A stretch of 64,000 nt of DNA from Acetobacterium wieringae (lineage in GTDB: Bacteria; Bacillota; Clostridia; Eubacteriales; Eubacteriaceae): contig NZ_LKEU01000037.1 in assembly GCF_001766835.1 (NCBI RefSeq), positions 62,001-126,000 on the forward strand, read 5' to 3'. The position numbers and the translations under genes are program-made. Positions within the stretch are counted from its first letter, which is position 1. Each line of letters begins with the position of its first letter. The notes under the pieces were generated by a model. It did no database searches, was not told the origin of the DNA, and saw nothing but the letters and a program-made list of their open reading frames with translations. Shown in pieces: positions 29,601 to 36,258 of this stretch.

Positions 29601-30411
29601 TTGGTCGTTCGGAATTTTCGCCGTATAGATCCGTTCTGGCCTGACAATAATCAGCATAGGCCCGTTTCATCGCCTGTGAAATGGGGTCATCGCCCAGAAA
29701 CTGCACCTGCTTAATCTGAGTTAAAAAAGTCGTATGACGACAATGATCCGACCAATAGGTATCAATTACCTTTAATTCCGTAATGGTCGGATTCCGCTGT
29801 TCTTCTTTATTAAAATAATTCTGAACAAATATAATGTCCTCAGTTGTCATGGCAAATCCGTGATCCAGACGAAACGCTTCTAATTGATCACCATTTAGCG
29901 TGATAAAACGATCCAGCGGTTTGATATCATTTGGCTCACGAACCTCATCAGCCAGGGTTGTAAAAGGTTCTAAACTGGCTTCCTGAGAATCCACTGGATT
30001 AATCATGTAGTGCTTAATACTCTCAAATTCATTTTGAGTTAATTCCCCTGTGAGTACAACAATTTTTGCGACTTTAACTAAAGCCCGTTCACCGGATACG
30101 ATCTGAATGCACTGAATCGCGGAATCGGCATGCTGATCGTATTGCCCAGGTAGATACGAAATTCCAAATATTTTTTCATCAACTCTCGTTTCAAGACAGT
30201 CTTCAAATACCTGATCAACATTGGGTTCGGATAAAATAGTGCTAATAATCTGATCAAACAACTCATCTGCCACGTCTTGGACATCATATCGATATACTAT
30301 ACGCATGGATTCAAGCTTTTGAATCTTTAGAATCCGTTGAAAGGTATGTGTCAACGACTTGGCTTCTACTTCAAATTCGTCTTTTTTTTCTACAAAAATT
30401 CGTTTTATCAC
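26662..30411 (-). CDS. purL: Phosphoribosylformylglycinamidine synthase, long clostridial form
   Basis: A 1249-residue single-chain FGAM synthetase (FGAR + glutamine + ATP). An N-terminal PurS-like part is followed by the tandem AIR-synthetase-type ATPase core (FKNETHNHPTEIEPFGGAAT, GGTGRDGCGGATGSS-like segment near 455-475) and a class I glutaminase domain at the C-terminus (IPVFPGTNCEYDS, MIPGGFSAGDQ, GICNGFQA with nucleophile Cys1090). Separate purQ and purS are absent, as expected. Starts at GTG 30411 behind AAGGTGG. First gene of the operon. Confidence 0.97.
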   Translation of the reverse strand: MIKRIFVEKKDEFEVEAKSLTHTFQRILKIQKLESMRIVYRYDVQDVADELFDQIISTILSEPNVDQVFEDCLETRVDEKIFGISYLPGQYDQHADSAIQCIQIVSGERALVKVAKIVVLTGELTQNEFESIKHYMINPVDSQEASLEPFTTLADEVREPNDIKPLDRFITLNGDQLEAFRLDHGFAMTTEDIIFVQNYFNKEEQRNPTITELKVIDTYWSDHCRHTTFLTQIKQVQFLGDDPISQAMKRAYADYCQARTDLYGENSERPMSLMDLAVIGTKALKKAGRIPDLDESEEINACSINMVVDHDGVDEEWLLMFKNETHNHPTEIEPFGGAATCLGGAIRDPLSGRSYVYQAMRVTGAWDPRAAIEDTLPGKLPQRKISTEAAHGYSSYGNQIGLATGQVTEVYDPGFLAKRMEVGAVIAAAPKENVIRERPAPGDVVLLVGGRTGRDGCGGATGSSKAHTEESILESGAEVQKGNPVEERKIQRLFRSKELANLIKRCNDFGAGGVSVAIGELADSLEIDLDKVPKKYEGLDGTELAISESQERMAVVVDPKDVDTFISMGKAENLEITPVAVVTDSGRLIMKWRGAEILNISRSFLETNGAPQFIDVVVESPIEIDSAIKTADQDPKKDEQFDFINQMKETLKDLNVASQRGMVEMFDSTIGAGTVAMPYGGKNALSPMDGMIAKIPMIHGDTTTCSMMTFGYNPTIAKSSPFLGGMMGVLESLSKLVAMGGDYKKARLSFQEYFERLGKEPIKWGRPFAALLGAHQVQTAMGTPAIGGKDSMSGSFGELTVPPTLISFAVVTTHVESVITSELKSSESLLQLFSLPLDKNGVPDLVAVKAVYDVIIKANREGKILSAKTIGYGGLAEAVTKMAFGNGIGVDINDRIDPAFLFKPLYGSILIESFEILEGSTPIGKTTDNNKIVFGSDAIAINELIEVWEAPLRSVYPEKAEISGAVETLSFKVTPIVYHKDKLAKPQVFIPVFPGTNCEYDSVKAFENAGAKAVTTIFRNQSAQDIINSIDEMAAQIRASQMIMIPGGFSAGDQPNGSGKFIASVFRNPKMMDAVMDLLNNRDGLVLGICNGFQALIKLGLVPNGEICEITEEMPTLTFNTIGRHVSTIPMTRISSNLSPWLANTKVGDIHRMPMSHGEGRFVASDAVLKILIENGQIATQYVDFEGAATLDGRFNPNGSVYAVEGITSQDGRVLGKMGHSERIGKNLYKNIPGNMDQQIFKAGVNYFK

Positions 30412-30441
30412 AATTTTTCCACCTTTTTAAATGATAAACTT

Positions 30442-30470
30442 ATTTTACTATTTCCGAACAATAATATCAA
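30442..30470 (-). promoter_or_regulatory. SigA promoter of the purine operon
   Basis: Minus strand: TTGATA (30465-30470), 17-base spacer, TAAAAT (30442-30447), 30 bases before the purL GTG. Confidence 0.8.
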
Positions 30471-30489
30471 TAGAATTTAAAACGTTCGG
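30450..30489. promoter_or_regulatory. Pair of PurR boxes over the pur promoter
   Basis: ATTTCCGAACAAT (30450-30462) fits the Bacillus PurBox AWWWCCGAACWWT at every position. An inverted second core GTTCGG (30484-30489) stands 24 bases further, with a less perfect flank. Box 1 lies between the -35 and -10 of the purL promoter. In Bacillus PurR binds such inverted pairs and is released by PRPP. purR is not in the window. Confidence 0.7.
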
Positions 30490-30646
30490 ATTATTTTTTT
30501 ATTTTCCCGAATATTTTTCAAGTTTATCCGTTTATTTTCAAATTTTTAATCGATTCCGGTATAATTTGAAGTATAATTGCATTATATTTGGGTAATATAG
30601 TACTAACCAATTACTCGATATAAAAAAGATCCAAGAGAGGTAACAT

Positions 30647-31345
30647 ATGAAAATTTTCCATTTGCATCATAGCGGCTTTTTAATTCAATTAGCAGATAAA
30701 ACACTGATCTTTGATTGTTTTACCCATATCCCAACCAGTCTCCTTCGCAAGGGACTTCCTCATTATTTTTTTGTGTCTCATGGTCACGGCGACCACTACA
30801 CCGCTGATATTTTTTCAACCGAACGGGTTTATCACCCTACCTATATATTAAGTGATGATATCCCCAAAGCCTCTACTCATAAAACCCATACTATTGGCCC
30901 CTACCAGCACATGTCGCTGGGTGGGATGGACATCAAAACTTTTGGTTCCACTGATCAAGGTATCTCATTTTATATTGCTACCAATTCCCATCGGATTTTC
31001 CACGCCGGGGATCTCAATTGGTGGGACTGGGACACCAATGAAAAACCAAATATCGATCCGATACAGGAAGAAAAGGACTATAAAGCTGAACTGGAAAAAA
31101 TGAAGAACCTGCCCATGGAATTCGCCTTTGTTCCGGTGGATCCCCGTCTGGGCGACTCCTTCTACAAAGCGGGCGAATATTTTATCGAAACCTTTCATCC
31201 CAAGGTACTCATTCCCATGCATTTTCGTGATGATTTCGAAATTATCCAGCGTTTCAAAGACAAAATCGGGAACACCAAAACGATTATTCCTGAATTTAAA
31301 GAACGGAATGTCAAAATCAAAAACACCTGGTCACCTGGCGTCTGA
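30647..31345 (+). CDS. Metallo-beta-lactamase fold hydrolase
   Basis: A 232-residue soluble protein of the UlaG/YtkL-like branch. The metal motif HxHxDH is His45-Gly-His47-Gly-Asp49-His50. Further ligand segments are HAGDLNWWDWD and PMHFRDDF. It begins MKIFHLHHSGFLIQLADKT. The substrate is unknown. AGAGAGG precedes the ATG. Divergent from purL; TATAAT boxes at 30560-30565 and 30572-30577 could serve it. Confidence 0.85.
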   Translation: MKIFHLHHSGFLIQLADKTLIFDCFTHIPTSLLRKGLPHYFFVSHGHGDHYTADIFSTERVYHPTYILSDDIPKASTHKTHTIGPYQHMSLGGMDIKTFGSTDQGISFYIATNSHRIFHAGDLNWWDWDTNEKPNIDPIQEEKDYKAELEKMKNLPMEFAFVPVDPRLGDSFYKAGEYFIETFHPKVLIPMHFRDDFEIIQRFKDKIGNTKTIIPEFKERNVKIKNTWSPGV

Positions 31346-31382
31346 ATTATCGAATCTTCTTACTTGCTGAAGGAGTATTGCT

Positions 31383-33518
31383 ATGAACAATCTATTTTCG
31401 CTTAGTAAACAAAGTCGTCAACTCCTTGACTTATTTTTTACCATCAGTACAGAATTTCTTTGCATTGCCGATGAACGAGGGGCTATTTTACAAACAAATC
31501 AGGTTTGGGAAACGAAGCTGGGCTACCTGAATCCAGATCTTTATGACAAAAATCTCATTGATCTTGTTCATCCCAACGATGTGCCCAACTTGATTCTTGG
31601 CCTAAAAAAATTGACTGGAGAAAAGGAATCACTGACGCTTACCACTCGTCTACACTCCAATTTTGACTCCTATCTTTTTGTAACCTGGCAGTTTAAATGG
31701 GTCGATGGACTTATCTTTTGTTGTGGTAAAGATTTGACTGAACTCTATCAGGCAAAAAAAGATGCTGAGAGCGCCAACTTTTTAAAAAATCAATTGATAT
31801 CGATTTTATCAAATGAACTAAAGGAACCTCTGGAAAGTCTGTTCCTGTTTTTTGAGTTAATGAGCAAAGCCAATTCCAGATCAGATCAGAAAACCTGTCT
31901 GGAGAATATCCATCTTTCCTCTTCACTTCTGGGAAATCTGATTGATGGGCTTCTGACAAACGATAGCAAGACTGGCCATGATGTGATTGTTTTTGATTTT
32001 CACACTACCGTCGAGGATGCAATCATCCCCTTGATCGCCAGCGCCAAGCGTCATAACATTGCCATCGAATTGTCAATTCATCCCAAGATTCCAACGACTG
32101 TCGTTGGTGATCCTCAACGACTCAAGCAAATCATCTCCTATTTAATTCTTAACGCCATGAAATGCCTGGAGCAAGGTAAGATTTTCCTTGAAGCTACCCC
32201 GGAAAATACCGACAAATCAGTTTTTAAGATTTATTTTAATGTTAAAACGTCTGGAATTTCGCCCTTAAAAAATGGCTTGGCAGACCCCTTTTTATTTACC
32301 GATGCCACCGGCGTCACAATGGCAAACAATCTCAGTTTTGGCCTGGAACTAGTGAAAACGCTGGTTGAAACCATGAACGGCAAATTTTCTGCTGCCTGGG
32401 ACAATGAGAACAACTATGATTTTTCATTTCATGTTCTCTTGCTCAGAGATGAGTCTCAGAAACTCAAAAACGGACGTAGTGTGTCCCAACATATATTACC
32501 GATGTATAATAAAAACCTTCGCCTCAAAGATGACGAACTAACAGCATTAGAGCAAATCGTAAATGATCAGACTCAATTAACCAGCTCTGGCGTTCTAGAT
32601 CAGAGACCGAAAATCCTGGTGGTTGATGATTCAACCAAGAACACCCAAATGCTTGCTGAGGCTCTGGTAGAAAAATATGATATCACTGTTGCCAACAGCG
32701 GAAAAGCTGCCTTAGCTATGGCTACACAAAAACCTGTCCCCGACTTAATTCTGTTGGATCTCAGTATGCCGGAAATGAATGGCTTTGAAGTCAGTAAACA
32801 AATTCAGCTGGAAGAAAGTACGATGGGTATTCCGATCATTTTTTTAACGACTCTGAGTGACAAAGAAAACAAAGCCCATGGCGCCCAAACTGGTGCTGTT
32901 GATTTTATTTCCAAGCCCTTTGATCTGCCCAATGTCGAGCAAAAAATAAAATACCAGCTGGCGCTCAAGCATTATCGGGAAATTCTCAGTAACACAACCG
33001 ATACCGACGCTTTAACCCAACTCGCCAACCGTCGCCGTTTCGAAGAAATGCTGACTATCGAAATTCGCAAAGCCAGACGAAATAACACCCCACTCTCGAT
33101 GATCAGAATTGATATTGATTATTTTAAATTATATAATGAGACTTATGGCCGCGCTGAAGGGGATGCTTGTCTCCAGGAAGTTGCCGGTACAATCAAAAAA
33201 ACATTAAAACGTGCCGGTGATCTGGCCGCCCGCTGGGAAGGTGAGGAATTTATCTGTCTACTCCCGGACACTAATTTAAAGGGAGCCGCCCATATCGCTG
33301 AAATCATCAGAAAAACTGTAGTAAATTTGAGCATTCCTCACCAAACCTCACCAATTAATACAATCATCACTTTATCACTGGGAGTGGCTACCGGCGTTTA
33401 TTTAGACAAAAGCACTTCCGAAAACTCCTTAACGACCCTTTTCACCCGCTCGGAAACCGCTCTAATCAGAGCCAAAAAAGCCGGTCGCAACCAGCTTTTT
33501 GTATTCCATAACGACTAA
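31383..33518 (+). CDS. PAS - degenerate histidine kinase - REC - GGDEF protein
   Basis: A 711-residue signalling protein without membrane segments. PAS fold (about 15-120), a HisKA/HATPase-like module (about 130-355), REC (about 409-525, phospho-acceptor Asp459 in LLDLSMPEM) and GGDEF (about 540-711). The kinase looks dead: the H-box reads SNELKEPL with Asn144 where the phospho-histidine belongs, and the G1 ATP-lid motif is not recognisable, though the N-box LILNAMK remains. The GGDEF signature is EGEEF (619-623) in place of GG(D/E)EF. The I-site RxxD (Arg610-Asp613) is kept. It probably senses through PAS and REC, with uncertain cyclase activity. It lies 37 bases after the metallohydrolase. 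Confidence 0.85.
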   Translation: MNNLFSLSKQSRQLLDLFFTISTEFLCIADERGAILQTNQVWETKLGYLNPDLYDKNLIDLVHPNDVPNLILGLKKLTGEKESLTLTTRLHSNFDSYLFVTWQFKWVDGLIFCCGKDLTELYQAKKDAESANFLKNQLISILSNELKEPLESLFLFFELMSKANSRSDQKTCLENIHLSSSLLGNLIDGLLTNDSKTGHDVIVFDFHTTVEDAIIPLIASAKRHNIAIELSIHPKIPTTVVGDPQRLKQIISYLILNAMKCLEQGKIFLEATPENTDKSVFKIYFNVKTSGISPLKNGLADPFLFTDATGVTMANNLSFGLELVKTLVETMNGKFSAAWDNENNYDFSFHVLLLRDESQKLKNGRSVSQHILPMYNKNLRLKDDELTALEQIVNDQTQLTSSGVLDQRPKILVVDDSTKNTQMLAEALVEKYDITVANSGKAALAMATQKPVPDLILLDLSMPEMNGFEVSKQIQLEESTMGIPIIFLTTLSDKENKAHGAQTGAVDFISKPFDLPNVEQKIKYQLALKHYREILSNTTDTDALTQLANRRRFEEMLTIEIRKARRNNTPLSMIRIDIDYFKLYNETYGRAEGDACLQEVAGTIKKTLKRAGDLAARWEGEEFICLLPDTNLKGAAHIAEIIRKTVVNLSIPHQTSPINTIITLSLGVATGVYLDKSTSENSLTTLFTRSETALIRAKKAGRNQLFVFHND

Positions 33519-33524
33519 AAATTT

Positions 33525-33564
33525 AAAACCCCTATCCTCTTTTAAAAAAGGGTTCAGGGGTTTT
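33525..33564. terminator. Shared terminator between convergent genes
   Basis: AAAACCCCT pairs with AGGGGTTTT, with an inner CCTCTTTT/AAAAGGG stem. T-runs stand on both sides, ending the REC-GGDEF gene and pcm. Confidence 0.8.
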
Positions 33565-33573
33565 AAAAACATC

Positions 33574-34176
33574 CTATTTAACTGCTGCTTTATTTTTCCA
33601 ACCATATTTCCCTTTCATTTCAACAAAACGTACCAGATCAACGGTCTGCTGCCTAAGCTGCCCATCATCATCTTTACATATAAGCTTTAACTCCTGTAAT
33701 TCCGGCGGCCCCACAGGGATAATCATTTTTCCACCTCTGGCCAACTGATCAATGAGTTCCTTGGGAATTCTCTCTGCCGCTGCCGTGACGATTATTCGAT
33801 TGAAGGGGGCAAATTCTGCCCATCCCTCACTGCCATCGCCAATTTTATAAACAATATTTTTGTAACCCAAATTATTAAGTCTCTTTTGGGCTGTTTCCGA
33901 TAATTCCGGAATTCGTTCAATCGTATAAACCATTTTCGAAAATCTAGCCAGAAGTGCTGTTTGGTAACCTGAACCCGTTCCAATTTCCAACACACAACTG
34001 TTTTTCTCTGGGGCGAGAATCTGAGTCATTTCAAGCACCAGAGAAGGTTGAGAAATTGTTTGTTCATAACCGATTGACAGGGGTTGATCCCGATCTGCAA
34101 ATTCTTTCATTTCATTGTCAATAAAATAAGAACGATCCAGATGCACAAAAAAATCACTGAGTTCCTGATAATCCAT
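33574..34176 (-). CDS. pcm: Protein-L-isoaspartate O-methyltransferase
   Basis: A 200-residue SAM-dependent repair enzyme that methylates isoaspartyl residues in damaged proteins. Methyltransferase motif I is LEIGTGSGYQTALLA. The PIMT-specific GYEQTISQPSLVLEM lies before it, and TAAAERIPKELIDQL and GGKMIIPVG after it. Full length for the short bacterial type. It follows the flavodoxin/ferredoxin gene by 39 bases. Confidence 0.92.
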   Translation of the reverse strand: MDYQELSDFFVHLDRSYFIDNEMKEFADRDQPLSIGYEQTISQPSLVLEMTQILAPEKNSCVLEIGTGSGYQTALLARFSKMVYTIERIPELSETAQKRLNNLGYKNIVYKIGDGSEGWAEFAPFNRIIVTAAAERIPKELIDQLARGGKMIIPVGPPELQELKLICKDDDGQLRQQTVDLVRFVEMKGKYGWKNKAAVK

Positions 34177-34215
34177 TGCTGTTTCTCACTTTCAATTCCT
34201 TAACACCCAATTCTT

Positions 34216-35100
34216 TTATTGTCTAAAACAATCACTTTCAATCAGATAATCCCGTACACCTCGAAGTGACGAATGGCTGGTGGCACTGCTGATACGGGGA
34301 TATACGGTCAGATGATCCATGCGGTCTTCGACTTTATTCAAATCAAAGCCTTCTGAAAGCACCACAAATTTTCCAATTCCCGGTTCAATAGCCTTTTGAG
34401 GGCAGCCATAAATACAACGCATACAGATGACGCACTCATTGCCAAAATGGTGCCTACCTTCACTAATTTTAATATTTTCTTGAGGACACAATTTTTCACA
34501 CAATCCGCATTCAATACATTTCTCGTTGACTTTAAGTCGCCGACCAAAAATCCTTCCCCCAATCATCTCAAAATATCCCAGTTTTGATGCGATTCGATCG
34601 ATGCCATAGGGCTGCGTTCGATGCCGTTCTCCTACCATAATTTCAGTCACCACCTTTTCAACAATTACTGGTGTTGCATGAAGAACCATGGCGCAAAGGC
34701 TTTCATCGTAACCGATCAAAAAATTAGATGGCATAACCATCATTTTTTCGTATATTACATCATAACCTTTTCTTTCAAGATGACGAATTGTTGCCCATCG
34801 ACACGCTGTATTGGGCGAAATTTCGCCTCCACCTGAAACAGAAATGACCACCGCCGGTCGATCTTTGGCAGGCGGAATTTTTTTTAACCACTCCGTAATG
34901 GGTTTTGGTGCATTAAATGCATACACCGGAAACAACAGCACCAATACATCGCCAAACACAACTGGCTCAGTTATACCCCTTAACTCGGTGCGTTGAACCG
35001 CAATTGCTCTTTTTTTTAACGAATGTTCGAACGCATCAGCAACTCGAGCTGTTCCTCCAGTACCTGTAAAATACACCAGATTTGCGTTTTTAAAATCCAT
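34216..35100 (-). CDS. EFR1-type flavodoxin-ferredoxin protein
   Basis: A 294-residue electron-transfer protein. The N-terminal flavodoxin-like domain (LVYFTGTGGTARVADAF) should bind FMN. The C-terminal part has two 4Fe-4S sets: CIECGLCEKLCP starting at Cys195 and CVICMRCIYGCP. The start at ATG 35100 was chosen because GAGGAAAG lies just before it; the longer frame (to 35199) has no ribosome site. Redox partner and role are unknown. Cotranscription with pcm is likely. Confidence 0.85.
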   Translation of the reverse strand: MDFKNANLVYFTGTGGTARVADAFEHSLKKRAIAVQRTELRGITEPVVFGDVLVLLFPVYAFNAPKPITEWLKKIPPAKDRPAVVISVSGGGEISPNTACRWATIRHLERKGYDVIYEKMMVMPSNFLIGYDESLCAMVLHATPVIVEKVVTEIMVGERHRTQPYGIDRIASKLGYFEMIGGRIFGRRLKVNEKCIECGLCEKLCPQENIKISEGRHHFGNECVICMRCIYGCPQKAIEPGIGKFVVLSEGFDLNKVEDRMDHLTVYPRISSATSHSSLRGVRDYLIESDCFRQ

Positions 35101-35170
35101 TCTTTCCTCACTAACCGTACAGTTGTCTATTGCTTTTTGAATTTGAATGTCGCTCAATCTGTACACCTTA

Positions 35171-35222
35171 TTTTTATTACCCGTTCTCCATTCTTTCAAT
35201 AATCAAATGCGTATGATTATTG
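35171..35222 (-). promoter_or_regulatory. Candidate promoter and palindromic operator of the EFR1 gene
   Basis: Minus-strand TTGAAA (35194-35199), 17-base spacer, TAAAAA (35171-35176). A perfect inverted repeat CAATAATCA-N8-TGATTATTG (35197-35222) overlaps the -35 box, a usual place for a repressor or activator site. The regulator is unknown. Confidence 0.45.
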
Positions 35223-35322
35223 TGGCTGTCTTTGTCAATTTGCAGGTCTTCGTTCTACCATATTTTACCCTTTATTGTTAATTATAAACATATTCACGAG
35301 CGCTTGATTTTGATTAAAAAGC

Positions 35323-35350
35323 TTTACATTCCGCCCAAATCAAGTATAAA
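35323..35350 (+). promoter_or_regulatory. Promoter of the degenerate GGDEF gene
   Basis: TTTACA (35323-35328), 16-base spacer, TATAAA (35345-35350), 46 bases before ATG 35397. It lies inside the longest open frame, which rules out the upstream starts. Confidence 0.65.
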
Positions 35351-35396
35351 ATACTATCAGGTCAATATTTTTTATGATCAGAAAGGAATTCTGAAA

Positions 35397-35969
35397 ATGA
35401 GTAAATTTTGCGTTCCCCCAGATGACGCTTTTGCAAATGAAGACGTTTCTAAGCGATACGGCTGCGTCACGGATATCCCTACTCCAATTGGCAATCGTCA
35501 AGAATTTGATTCAATGCTCGTTGAGGCCATCAACAAAGCAAAGACTACCGTACGTTATCTATCAATCCTTCTGATCAAATTTAACACTTTAGAGAAACCT
35601 ACTCGTTGTCAAGAACAATTATCCAACACTGACTGTCATCGCCGGATTGCCACCATACTGAATAAAACCTTGAAACGTTCCGGGGATCTGGTTACCCAAT
35701 GGGATGATTGCACATTCGCCTGTATTCTCTCAGATACGGATCCCGCCGGTGCTGCAGAAATGGCTGAAAAATTCAGACGAAAAATCTTAAACACCGCTTT
35801 TTTCCACGCAACCACTCCCCAGATTTGCTATTACACAGTTTCCATTGGTGTGGTTACTGCCATTCTCACTGATGATATTTCCTACGAAATACTGATTAAA
35901 AAAGTAACTCAGGCCCTGTCGGCAGCCGATGCAATGGGCCAAAACCAAATTGTTATCAATATAAATTAA
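35397..35969 (+). CDS. Degenerate GGDEF protein with retained I-site
   Basis: A 190-residue protein homologous to the GGDEF domains at 31383 and 50866 (shared LKRSGDLVTQW / LKRPKDLAARW and the segment ILSDTDPAGAAEMAE). The catalytic signature is DDCTF (103-107), and the metal/substrate segment DIDYFK-type is replaced by KFNTLE, so no cyclase activity is expected. The inhibitory-site RxxD (Arg94-Ser-Gly-Asp97), five residues before the dead motif, is intact; such proteins can act as c-di-GMP receptors. Start set by AAAGGA before ATG 35397. Monocistronic, with its own promoter and terminator. Confidence 0.8.
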   Translation: MSKFCVPPDDAFANEDVSKRYGCVTDIPTPIGNRQEFDSMLVEAINKAKTTVRYLSILLIKFNTLEKPTRCQEQLSNTDCHRRIATILNKTLKRSGDLVTQWDDCTFACILSDTDPAGAAEMAEKFRRKILNTAFFHATTPQICYYTVSIGVVTAILTDDISYEILIKKVTQALSAADAMGQNQIVININ

Positions 35970-35999
35970 AACCAGGCACTCTGTCTGGTTTTAATTTAT
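35961..35999 (+). terminator. Terminator after the degenerate GGDEF gene
   Basis: A perfect 15-bp stem, ATAAATTAAAACCAG / CTGGTTTTAATTTAT, with a 9-base loop. The gene's stop codon lies inside the left arm. Confidence 0.85.
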
Positions 36000-36258
36000 A
36001 TTGCATGTTTTTAGCGATTAAACTAACAGACAGCAACCAAGCTGCAACCAGCCACAACCTGTTCGGCAATGATAATTATTAGTTATGAAGTGGTAGATTT
36101 TTGTTATAAATAGTTATATAATGATAACACTGGTGTCTTTTGCGATGTCAGTATGCACTTGTCCTAAATCAACTTACATCCTGCTAAAATCATTGCGGCC
36201 GTATCTTGGCCCCTGATTTTCTGGATAACCTGCAAAACGATATTTGAAAGGGGTTATT

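Noticed and set aside
30412..30646. Purine riboswitch before purL
   Set aside because: The conserved purine-aptamer loops are absent; PurR boxes explain control better.
36117..36205. Flagellar sigma (SigD) promoter before MCP1
   Set aside because: GCCGTATC at 36198 resembles the -10, but no TAAA lies at the required distance.
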